Of a DNA stretch of 17,414 bases, positions 1 through 5,787 are shown one piece after another. The translations under genes and the position numbers were made by a program. The stretch comes from a bacterium. Its GTDB lineage: Bacteria; SM23-81; DAOVCL01. Below the pieces are notes generated by a model. It did no database searches and had not been told where the DNA came from. It saw only the letters and a program-made list of their open reading frames with translations. The first letter of the stretch is position 1. Each line of letters begins with the position of its first letter. The stretch lies in assembly GCA_029932675.1 (NCBI GenBank), contig JAOZPP010000073.1, forward strand, positions 1-17,414, given 5' to 3'.

Positions 1-70
1 TGAAAGAGAGAGAATCTATCCAGGGTGGTTACCATGTGGGGTCATCAGCCAGGTGAATTGCTTTTTCTTC

Positions 71-99
71 TTGACTTTTGACCAACGAGGACTTAAATT
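71..99 (+). promoter_or_regulatory. Candidate sigma70 promoter of the small membrane protein gene
   Basis: A -35 box TTGACT (71-76) and a -10 box TAAATT (94-99) are separated by 17 bases. The predicted start of transcription lies only about 1-3 bases before the ATG at 107, so this promoter would give a leaderless or nearly leaderless mRNA. The only purine-rich stretch (GAGG, 87-90) is about 16 bases from the ATG, too far for a normal ribosome binding site. Bases 1-70 show nothing else I can support. Confidence 0.4.
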
Positions 100-106
100 T
101 TGACCT

Positions 107-391
107 ATGGCCAAACTAAAGGCTCAAAAAGCTCCTCAGAAACAGGAGAAAAAACCTCAGCTTAAGAAACCCAAGGTTGGTGAACTCTTCACTTCCCGGA
201 ACAGAACCCTTTTTGCCATTGGAATTGTTGTCATGTTGATAGGCTATATTGCCTTAGATATGGGGTCTATTACCCTGGCTCCCATTCTTCTTGTTGCCGC
301 TTACTGTGTGATCATCCCAATTGCCATTGTGGCTCGAGGGAAGAAGAGACCGAAAAAGTTGGGGACAAAGAAAAAAGCTGAGGTTTCCTAA
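107..391 (+). CDS. Small basic two-helix membrane protein, conserved hypothetical
   Basis: This gene encodes 94 residues with a very lysine-rich N-terminus (about residues 3-23). Two hydrophobic helices follow, near residues 34-51 and 55-76, joined by a short DMGS turn. The tail is again basic (RGKKRPKK, residues 77-84). The positive-inside rule suggests that both termini are cytoplasmic. The pattern IGYI..., then GSITLAPILLV and a PIAI end, resembles small DUF3098-like membrane proteins seen in several uncultured phyla. That assignment is from memory and uncertain, and no function is known to me. A promoter-like sequence sits immediately upstream and a 10-bp inverted repeat follows the stop. 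The ATG is the only sensible start, although no well-spaced Shine-Dalgarno sequence precedes it. Confidence 0.75.
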   Translation: MAKLKAQKAPQKQEKKPQLKKPKVGELFTSRNRTLFAIGIVVMLIGYIALDMGSITLAPILLVAAYCVIIPIAIVARGKKRPKKLGTKKKAEVS

Positions 392-397
392 CTGAGG

Positions 398-428
398 CCC
401 TGCGGAACTACTGAGAAATTCCGCAGGG
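398..428 (+). terminator. Perfect 10-bp inverted repeat after the membrane protein gene
   Basis: CCCTGCGGAA (398-407) pairs perfectly with TTCCGCAGGG (419-428) across an 11-base loop. It begins 7 bases after the stop codon, as a transcription terminator would. No T-tract follows (the next bases are purine-rich), so it may instead be a 3' stabilising or Rho-associated hairpin. Confidence 0.45.
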
Positions 429-561
429 GAGGGAGATGCTTGCCAGGGATATGTTCCTTTAAGGGGGTGTGGGCAGAGCAACCCGCCTCGGGGGAAGATT
501 GTGCAGCGCCAAGGGGGAGTCCCTATGGAGAAGTGGGCGAGCGGAGTGCGATTACTATCCA
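429..561. other. Non-coding stretch before tRNA-Val, nothing assigned
   Basis: About 130 G-rich bases lie between the hairpin and tRNA-Val. I see no convincing coding sequence and no promoter with both boxes well spaced. A TTGCCA (440-445) lacks a -10 box at the right distance. I do not recognise SRP RNA, tmRNA or RNase P RNA signatures here. The stretch may be tRNA leader or part of a longer precursor. Confidence 0.4.
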
Positions 562-636
562 GGGCGATTAGCTCAGTTGGTAGAGAGCGTCTGCCTTACA
601 AGCAGAAGGTCACTGGTTCGAATCCAGTATCGCCCA
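562..636 (+). tRNA. tRNA-Val (anticodon TAC)
   Basis: A full cloverleaf can be drawn. The acceptor stem GGGCGAT pairs with ATCGCCC, and the D arm is GCTC/GAGC. The anticodon stem TCTGC/GCAGA encloses loop CTTACAA, giving anticodon TAC (valine, GUA codons). The T arm is ACTGG/CCAGT with loop TTCGAAT. The discriminator base is A636. The 3' CCA is not encoded (TCT follows), so it must be added after transcription. Confidence 0.96.
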
Positions 637-670
637 TCTCCCCTTGACGGAGCTCAACTGGAAAAAGGTC

Positions 671-699
671 TTGCCAAATGGGAAAAAATGTGGTATCTT
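671..699 (+). promoter_or_regulatory. Candidate sigma70 promoter of tRNA-Asp
   Basis: TTGCCA (671-676) and TATCTT (694-699) are separated by exactly 17 bases. Transcription would begin near 706, about 32 bases before the tRNA-Asp gene. The two tRNA genes are therefore probably at least partly expressed independently. Confidence 0.5.
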
Positions 700-737
700 T
701 TTACCCGCTAAGCGGTGTCTAAACTTTCCCATCTTCT

Positions 738-811
738 GGGGTCGTGGTGTAGTTGGTTAACACACTGGCCTGTCAAGCCAGAGATCGCCGGTTCAAGTCC
801 GGTCGACCCCG
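738..811 (+). tRNA. tRNA-Asp (anticodon GTC)
   Basis: The acceptor stem GGGGTCG pairs with CGACCCC. The anticodon stem CTGGC/GCCAG encloses loop CTGTCAA, giving anticodon GTC (aspartate). The T arm is GCCGG/CCGGT (one G-T pair) with loop TTCAAGT. The discriminator base is G811, as expected for tRNA-Asp. CCA is not encoded; CTTTTT follows directly. Confidence 0.96.
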
Positions 812-819
812 CTTTTTAA

Positions 820-852
820 TTAAGCGGTCAGATTTCTAATCTGGCCGCTTAA
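820..852. repeat. 15-bp inverted repeat hairpin downstream of tRNA-Asp
   Basis: Bases 820-834 pair with 838-852 around a 3-base loop (TCT), with a single T-G wobble at 828/844. The arm reads TTAAGCGGTCAGATT. It lies just after tRNA-Asp, where a terminator is expected. However, the T run (813-817) precedes the stem instead of following it, so it is not a classical intrinsic terminator. It may act as a processing or Rho-blocked 3' structure. Confidence 0.6.
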
Positions 853-964
853 TGTATTGTACGGAGACCATTGTGGTAGAGGGGTGAAGCTCTCCGGCAC
901 CTTGTGGAACGGGAACCTGAGGGCATTTCGATGCCAGGCAAGAGATTCCTGCCCACTATTTCAG
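853..964. other. Non-coding, hairpin-rich stretch ahead of mutL
   Basis: No convincing gene is seen; a 65-codon frame at 857-1054 has no protein-like composition. The stretch contains GGCAT-TTCG-ATGCC, a stem capped by a TTCG tetraloop (about 925-938). Directly after it comes a second stem, GGCA...TGCC (about 941-957). GGAGACCA (861-868) could pair with TGGTTTCT (980-987), closing a domain of about 125 bases. This could be a small structured RNA, but I cannot match it to 6S RNA, SRP RNA or a riboswitch class that I know. Confidence 0.3.
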
Positions 965-993
965 TTGACAGCTAAAGGGTGGTTTCTTATTTT
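965..993 (+). promoter_or_regulatory. Candidate sigma70 promoter of mutL-miaA
   Basis: A perfect -35 box TTGACA (965-970) is followed after 17 bases by TATTTT (988-993), a 4/6 match to the -10 consensus. Transcription would start near 1000, giving a leader of about 95 bases to the mutL ATG. That leader contains AGGCAA/TTGCCT and CCTC/GAGG inverted repeats. Confidence 0.5.
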
Positions 994-1093
994 CTTCATA
1001 AGGCAACCTCTTAAAATTGCCTCAAGTTTTGAGGCCGAGGATGGACTCCACTGATTAGAGTTTTTGGGGGCCGCTAATTCCTAAAAAGGCAGA

Positions 1094-2782
1094 ATGGATA
1101 GGAAGATAAAGGTTCTACCTCCCCAACTGGTGCAGAAGATAGCAGCCGGGGAGGTGATCGAACGGCCAGCTTCGGTGGTCAAGGAGCTGATGGACAATTC
1201 CATTGATGCGGGGGCCAGGAGGATAAGGGTAGAGGTGAGGGGAGGGGGGAGGGAGCTGATCAGGGTGAGGGATGATGGGGAGGGGATGGAGGGGGAAGAT
1301 GCAATTTTGGCCTTTAAAAGGTATGCCACATCAAAGATATCCTCCCCAGATGACCTTTGGTCCATCTCCACTTTGGGCTTCAGAGGAGAGGCGCTGCCCA
1401 GCATAGCTGCGGTCTCCCAAGTGCTCCTGGTTACCAAACAGAGGGGTTCCCTCTCCGGAACTTCTGTAGAGGCTATTGGGGGAGAGGTGAGGGAAGTCAA
1501 GGAGGTGGGGGCGCCGGAAGGGACATCGGTAACGGTGAGAAACCTCTTCTTCAATACCCCTGTGCGCAGGAAGTTCCTCAAGAGCCTTTCCGCGGAATAT
1601 AGGCAGATAATAGATCTGCTCTATAACTACCTATTTGCCTATCCGGGACTTTGCCTTCAATATTTACAGGACGGGAGGGAGGTTTTTAGCTACTCTCAAG
1701 CCCAGGGAAAGGGGGAGAGGGTAAAGGAGATATGGGGGGCCAGGTTTGGAAATCAAGTTTTACCCCTTTTTCATCAGGAGGAAGATTTAAGGATAGAAGG
1801 GTTTATTTCCTCCCCGAAAGCTTCTCGCCCCTCAGGGAGGCATCAGCGGTTTTTTGTCAACGGAAGGGCAATTACCAGCAAACTGCTCAGCCACTCCCTT
1901 CTTCAGGGCTATGGTAACCTTCTCCTCCCCGGCAATTATCCTGTGGCTGTTGTCTTCTTGGAGGTGAACCCCAAGCTGGTCGATGTCAATGTCCATCCCA
2001 CGAAAAGGGAGGTGAAGTTCTCGGAGGGAGGTTGGGTGCACGATACCCTAGCGCAGGCAGTGAAGGCTACGCTGGGGAGAGGTGCCCACATCTCTTCCCC
2101 CCAGAGGGAAAGTCGAGTGGAAGAGGCAGTGGCCAGCTATCTAAATCGCCGCATGACCCAGGTTAGTCTCCCTTTGACCCGCAAGGAGCGGGAACAGCCT
2201 CCAGCAGGGGAGGAATCCGGAAAGGAGCTCCATATTGAGTTCTGGCAGGTGCACAACCTCTACATCCTCACCGAGACGAAGGGGGGGGTTCTTATTATGG
2301 ATCAACATGCGGCCCATGAGAGGGTGCTTTATGAAAGGGCTTTGCGCAATCTCAGAGGTGAACGGGCCACTGGACAGAGGCTCCTCTTTCCCCAAACCAT
2401 CGAGCTTAGCCAGGTTGAATTTTCCCTCTGGGAGGAACATCAGGAAGATTTTAAGATGCTTGGCTTCGAGCTTAGGCCCTTTGGGGGCCAAGCCTTGTTA
2501 ATAGAGGCCGTTCCGGCAGGGGTTAAGGGTGAGGGAGGGGAGTTAGTCAAGGGGATCTTAGATCAGTTGATGGAGGAGGGTCGCCCTCAGGGGAGGGATG
2601 AGTTTGCCAAATCATATGCCTGTCGCGGGGCAATTAAATCCGGAGACAAACTTACCCCACCGGAGATGAGCAACCTTTTCGATAGCCTTTTTGCCACCAA
2701 GACCCCTTATTTCTGCCCCCATGGTCGTCCTACGGTGATCAAACTAAGCTTAGAGGAGTTGAATAGAAGGTTTGGGAGGTGA
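1094..2782 (+). CDS. mutL: DNA mismatch repair protein MutL (endonuclease type)
   Basis: MutL couples MutS mismatch recognition to strand incision and excision. The protein has 562 residues. The N-terminal GHKL ATPase shows the catalytic Glu31 and Mg-binding Asn35 in KELMDNS, the DDGEGM loop (60-65), TSK (78-80) and GFRGEAL. A transducer domain and a linker (about 330-385) follow. The C-terminal dimerisation domain contains DQHAAHERVLYE (403-414), which fits the DQHA(X)2E(X)4E metal-binding endonuclease motif. It also has ACR (509-511) and CPHGRP (541-546). This is the nicking type of MutL, found in bacteria without MutH, not the E. coli type. The ATG follows AAGG by 4 bases. The stop overlaps the miaA GTG in a GTGA junction, so the two are translationally coupled. 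No mutS is present in the window. Confidence 0.97.
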   Translation: MDRKIKVLPPQLVQKIAAGEVIERPASVVKELMDNSIDAGARRIRVEVRGGGRELIRVRDDGEGMEGEDAILAFKRYATSKISSPDDLWSISTLGFRGEALPSIAAVSQVLLVTKQRGSLSGTSVEAIGGEVREVKEVGAPEGTSVTVRNLFFNTPVRRKFLKSLSAEYRQIIDLLYNYLFAYPGLCLQYLQDGREVFSYSQAQGKGERVKEIWGARFGNQVLPLFHQEEDLRIEGFISSPKASRPSGRHQRFFVNGRAITSKLLSHSLLQGYGNLLLPGNYPVAVVFLEVNPKLVDVNVHPTKREVKFSEGGWVHDTLAQAVKATLGRGAHISSPQRESRVEEAVASYLNRRMTQVSLPLTRKEREQPPAGEESGKELHIEFWQVHNLYILTETKGGVLIMDQHAAHERVLYERALRNLRGERATGQRLLFPQTIELSQVEFSLWEEHQEDFKMLGFELRPFGGQALLIEAVPAGVKGEGGELVKGILDQLMEEGRPQGRDEFAKSYACRGAIKSGDKLTPPEMSNLFDSLFATKTPYFCPHGRPTVIKLSLEELNRRFGR

Positions 2783-3714
2783 AAGGAGTTGTTCCGGTAA
2801 TCTTAGGTCCCACGGCTAGCGGAAAGAGCGAGCTGGGGTATAGGGTTGCTCAGGCCTTGGATGGGGAGATCGTCTCCGCCGATTCTCGGCAGATCTACAG
2901 GCTGATGGATATCGGGACAGCAAAGCCGCCTTTGCATTACAGAGAGGCTGTTCCCCATCACCTCTTGGATATCCTTGATCCTGTTCAGCCGTTCAATGCC
3001 TACCTTTACTCCCAGTTGGCGAGGGAGGTCATAGATTCCATCTTCCAGAGAGGAAGGGTCCCCATAGTAGTGGGTGGGTGTGGGTTCTATATCAGGGCCT
3101 TGATTGAGGGGCTGATGCCAGATCTACCACCTTCCCCTCGCCTAAGGGCGAGGTTGGTAAGGATAGCCCAAAAGCGGGGAAGGGAGTATCTCCACGGCCT
3201 CCTCCTCAGGGTTGACCCCCAAGGAGCAAAGCGGATTTCACCAAGGGACCTGGTGAGGACAGTGAGAGCCCTGGAGGTTTGGCTGCTTACCCACCGCCAG
3301 TTTTCCCAGCTTCAGGATGAAAGGGTATCGAGTAAAGCGAGTTTCTCCCCTTTGAAGATTGGCCTGAGGCTGGAGCGAAAGAGGTTATATGAGTCGATTG
3401 ACCAGAGGGTAGAGGAAATGATGGAGAGGGGGTTGGTGGATGAGGTAAGAGGGTTATTGGACAGAGGCTTATCCCCGGAGCTTGGTCCACTCCGTTCCCC
3501 AGGTTACAAGGAGATAATCTCCTATCTTAAAGGGGAGATCGATCTTCTGGAGGCCAAGGAACTCATCAAGCGAAGAACGCGCCGTTATGCCAAACAGCAG
3601 CTCACCTGGTTTAGAGGGGAGGAGGGGGTTAACTGGCTGGATATGGAAGAGGGGATGGAAGAAGCGGAAAGGAAAGTAATTGCCCTTTATCGGGAGGCTG
3701 GAGAAATCTGTTGA
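2779..3714 (+). CDS. miaA: tRNA dimethylallyltransferase MiaA
   Basis: MiaA transfers a dimethylallyl group from DMAPP to N6 of A37 in tRNAs that read UNN codons (EC 2.5.1.75). The protein has 311 residues, the normal length. Seen motifs are the P-loop GPTASGKS (10-17), SADSRQIYR and DIGTAKP after it, and the C-terminal TRRYAKQQLTWFR typical of the family. The usual VGGTG segment reads VGGCG here, a Thr-to-Cys change whose effect I cannot judge. The GTG start overlaps the mutL stop by 4 bases and is preceded by GGGAG inside mutL. The mutL-miaA order is common in bacteria; hfq, often the next gene, is absent and rpsU follows instead. Confidence 0.96.
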   Translation: MKGVVPVILGPTASGKSELGYRVAQALDGEIVSADSRQIYRLMDIGTAKPPLHYREAVPHHLLDILDPVQPFNAYLYSQLAREVIDSIFQRGRVPIVVGGCGFYIRALIEGLMPDLPPSPRLRARLVRIAQKRGREYLHGLLLRVDPQGAKRISPRDLVRTVRALEVWLLTHRQFSQLQDERVSSKASFSPLKIGLRLERKRLYESIDQRVEEMMERGLVDEVRGLLDRGLSPELGPLRSPGYKEIISYLKGEIDLLEAKELIKRRTRRYAKQQLTWFRGEEGVNWLDMEEGMEEAERKVIALYREAGEIC

Positions 3715-3739
3715 CAAAGTTTAGGATTGACTTTATATT
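3711..3739 (+). promoter_or_regulatory. Near-consensus sigma70 promoter of rpsU
   Basis: A perfect -35 box TTGACA (3711-3716) and a -10 box TATATT (3734-3739, 5/6) are spaced by 17 bases. The -35 box overlaps the TGA stop of miaA (3712-3714). Transcription would begin near 3746, about 33 bases before the rpsU start. The strength fits a ribosomal protein gene. Confidence 0.75.
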
Positions 3740-3778
3740 GGTTTTAGGAAGTAAAAAAAATTAAAGGAGCTGATCTAT

Positions 3779-3964
3779 TTGGTCCAAGTTAAAGTTCGTG
3801 ACAATGAGTCATTTGAGAGGGCATTGCGCCGATTTCGGCATCTTTGCCAGAGGGAGGGGATACTTAGGGGGTTGAAGGAGAGGAGATTTTATCAGAAACC
3901 AAGTGAGGAGAAGAGAAAGAGGTTGATGGAAGCAAGGAGGAGGTTGCGGAGGCAGAAGGGGTAA
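3779..3964 (+). CDS. rpsU: Small ribosomal subunit protein S21 (bS21)
   Basis: S21 binds the 30S platform near the anti-Shine-Dalgarno end of 16S rRNA and helps mRNA docking. The gene encodes 61 residues, within the family's range of about 58-71. The N-terminus VQVKVRDNESFERALRRF is characteristic. The rest is highly basic (RKRLMEARRRLRRQKG at the end) and helical. The start is TTG at 3779, placed 9 bases after a good Shine-Dalgarno AAGGAG (3764-3769). No in-frame ATG or GTG lies closer to the conserved N-terminus. It has its own strong promoter, and the hairpin at 4029-4051 is the first terminator downstream. Confidence 0.95.
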   Translation: MVQVKVRDNESFERALRRFRHLCQREGILRGLKERRFYQKPSEEKRKRLMEARRRLRRQKG

Positions 3965-3988
3965 CAGGAGTAATCTTAGAAAAATCCC

Positions 3989-4017
3989 TTGCATAATCCG
4001 CTGTCTTTTCGTATATT
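3989..4017 (+). promoter_or_regulatory. Near-consensus sigma70 promoter of the rimP-nusA-infB operon
   Basis: TTGCAT (3989-3994) and TATATT (4012-4017) are spaced by 17 bases, the same layout as the rpsU promoter. Transcription should begin near 4024-4025. The transcript would run at once into the terminator hairpin at 4029-4051, before the rimP start at 4066. Confidence 0.7.
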
Positions 4018-4028
4018 CCTCTCCAGAG

Positions 4029-4051
4029 AGTGGGTGGATGCCCACTTTTTT
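4029..4051 (+). terminator. Intrinsic terminator / attenuator in the rimP leader
   Basis: AGTGGGT (4029-4035) pairs with GCCCACT (4040-4046), 7 bp including one T-G, around loop GGAT. Six T residues follow (4046-4051). It terminates rpsU read-through. Because it lies downstream of the promoter at 3989-4017, it must also be passed by every rimP-nusA transcript. It begins only about 5 bases after the predicted start of transcription, so it may also serve as a 5' protective stem-loop. Confidence 0.75.
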
Positions 4052-4065
4052 GGTATGGGGGAGCG

Positions 4066-4515
4066 ATGAATTTAGGGGAAAGGGTTAAGGAGTTGGTTAG
4101 TTCGCGGGTGGAGAGCCTGGGATTCGAGCTGGTGGAGGTCAAACTCTGGGGCTCAGGGCGGAAATTTTTACGGGTGCTCATCCACAAGCCGGGAGGGGTG
4201 AGCCTGGATGACTGTGTCCTAGTAAACAGGAGCCTCTCTGATCTCTTAGACACCGAGGATCCTCTGCCTGGGCCCTATACATTGGAGGTCTCCTCCCCAG
4301 GGCTGGATCGTCCCCTAACCCAATCCTCTGATTTTGATCGGAATAGGGGAGAAGAAGTGAGGGTGACCCTCCACCGTCCTTACGAAGGGAGTCAGGTCTG
4401 GCGGGGAAGGATCCTTGAGGCCCAGCCCGAAGGACTTCTCCTCAAGGTGGGAGCAAGGGAGGTACTTCTGCGGTGGGAACTAATTGCCAAGGCAAACTTA
4501 GAGGTGAAGATCTAA
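4066..4515 (+). CDS. rimP: Ribosome maturation factor RimP
   Basis: RimP is needed for late 30S subunit assembly. The protein has 149 residues, the usual size. The N-terminal domain includes LGFELVEVK and FLRVLIHKPGGVSLDDC, followed by the family hallmark YTLEVSSPGLDRPL. A C-terminal SH3-like barrel runs over roughly the last 55 residues. A longer frame opens at GTG 4030, but that start lies inside the terminator hairpin and adds 12 non-conserved residues. I therefore choose ATG 4066, preceded closely by GGGGGAG (4057-4063). It is the first gene of the operon, and its stop directly abuts the nusA ATG. Confidence 0.95.
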   Translation: MNLGERVKELVSSRVESLGFELVEVKLWGSGRKFLRVLIHKPGGVSLDDCVLVNRSLSDLLDTEDPLPGPYTLEVSSPGLDRPLTQSSDFDRNRGEEVRVTLHRPYEGSQVWRGRILEAQPEGLLLKVGAREVLLRWELIAKANLEVKI

Positions 4516-5787
4516 ATGTCTAATCTGGAGATAGCAGAGGCCCTGAGGCAGATAACCAGGGAAAAAAGCATAGATATGAGCATGGTCTTAGAGACCTTGA
4601 AGGCAGGCCTTCTTCTGGCCGCCAAGAAGATGTTTGGTAGCTCTGAGAACATAGAGGTCAATGTCAACCAGAACAGTGGACAGATAGACATCTTTGCCGT
4701 GAAGAAGGTAGTGGAGGAGGTAAAGAAGCCAAACCTTCAGATAGCCCTCCAAGATGCTAAGGAGATAGACCCGGAGGTTGAATTAGGGGGGGAGGTAAGG
4801 GTGGAACTCTCCCTCTCCGATTTTGGCAGGAATGCCATTTTGGCCGCTAAACAGGTGCTTATGCAGAGGATCAGGGAAGTGGAGAGGGACAAGATCTTTG
4901 AGGATTACCAGGCTAAGATCGGGGAGATCGTTACCGGGACAGTCCAGCAGATGGATCGAGGGGCGATAATCATTAACTTAGGCCGCAGTGAGGGGGTAAT
5001 CCCTCCTTCCGAACAGCTAAAGAAGGAGAGGTATAGACAAGGGGATACGGTGAGGAGTTATGTCCTGGATGTGCAGCGTTCCTCCAGAGGACCTCAGATA
5101 AGGCTTTCCCGCACCGCCCCTGGATTTTTGGTTAAGCTCTTTGAATTGGAAGTTCCGGAGATCTACGAAAAGATTGTGGAGATAAAGGCTGTAGCCAGGG
5201 AACCTGGTTCAAGGTCGAAGATAGCTGTGGCCTCGGCTGATGCCCGGGTTGATCCGGTGGGGGCCTGTGTAGGGGTAAAGGGCTCGCGGGTGCAGAATGT
5301 AGTGAGGGAGTTAGGGAACGAAAGGATAGACATCGTCCATTGGAACCCTGATCCAGCTATCTTTGTGAGTAATGCCTTGAGCCCAGCAAAGGTTAAGCAC
5401 AGCGATGTCTACCCAGAAGAGAAGAAGGTAAGGGTAGTAGTTGATGATGACCAACTCTCCTTAGCCATAGGCAAATCTGGCCAGAATGCTCGATTGGCTG
5501 CCAAGCTTACCGGATGGAAGATCGACATCCTTAGCCAGTCCCGTTACGCACAGCTTATGGAAAAGGAACGCCTTTTGGCTGTAAGCATAGACCAACTCCC
5601 CGGAATAGGCCCGAAGCTTGCGGAGAAGTTGAGATCGGCTGGTATAGAGACCCTATATGATCTCCAGGACAAGAAGGTGGAGGAATTAACCTCCATCCCA
5701 GGGATTGGCCGGCAACGGGCGGAGTCGATCTTGGCCCGGGCAGCAGAGTTTGAAGCGGAAGGAGGTAGTGTAATTGGCGAAAGATAA
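4516..5787 (+). CDS. nusA: Transcription termination/antitermination protein NusA
   Basis: NusA binds RNA polymerase near the RNA exit channel and promotes pausing, hairpin-dependent termination and rRNA antitermination. The protein has 423 residues. The N-terminal polymerase-binding domain covers about 1-125 and an S1 domain begins at GEIVTG (136). KH1 carries GVKG (253-256) and KH2 carries IGKSGQ (318-323). A C-terminal helix-hairpin-helix region has two LPGIG/IPGIG turns (361-365 and 394-398). It lacks the two long acidic repeats of the enteric protein. The ATG follows the rimP TAA with no spacing, and the 3' end overlaps infB by 14 bases. The terminator in the operon leader makes autogenous control by NusA plausible. 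Confidence 0.97.
   Translation: MSNLEIAEALRQITREKSIDMSMVLETLKAGLLLAAKKMFGSSENIEVNVNQNSGQIDIFAVKKVVEEVKKPNLQIALQDAKEIDPEVELGGEVRVELSLSDFGRNAILAAKQVLMQRIREVERDKIFEDYQAKIGEIVTGTVQQMDRGAIIINLGRSEGVIPPSEQLKKERYRQGDTVRSYVLDVQRSSRGPQIRLSRTAPGFLVKLFELEVPEIYEKIVEIKAVAREPGSRSKIAVASADARVDPVGACVGVKGSRVQNVVRELGNERIDIVHWNPDPAIFVSNALSPAKVKHSDVYPEEKKVRVVVDDDQLSLAIGKSGQNARLAAKLTGWKIDILSQSRYAQLMEKERLLAVSIDQLPGIGPKLAEKLRSAGIETLYDLQDKKVEELTSIPGIGRQRAESILARAAEFEAEGGSVIGER

Noticed and set aside
437-561. SRP (4.5S) RNA upstream of tRNA-Val
   Set aside because: The conserved GGAAGCAGC-type loop of SRP helix 8 is absent.
469-711. 80-codon open frame on the + strand
   Set aside because: It runs straight through tRNA-Val (562-636) and has no protein-like pattern; the tRNA explains the sequence.
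857-1054. 65-codon open frame before mutL
   Set aside because: No ribosome binding site, atypical composition and no recognisable fold; the region holds hairpins and the mutL promoter instead.
1081-1581. 166-codon minus-strand frame opposite mutL
   Set aside because: It is the antisense shadow of the conserved MutL ATPase domain; its Ser/Thr/Pro/Leu-rich composition reflects the complement of G-rich codons.
4030-4065. Upstream GTG start for rimP
   Set aside because: It lies inside the terminator hairpin and adds 12 residues not expected in RimP; the ATG at 4066 fits the family.
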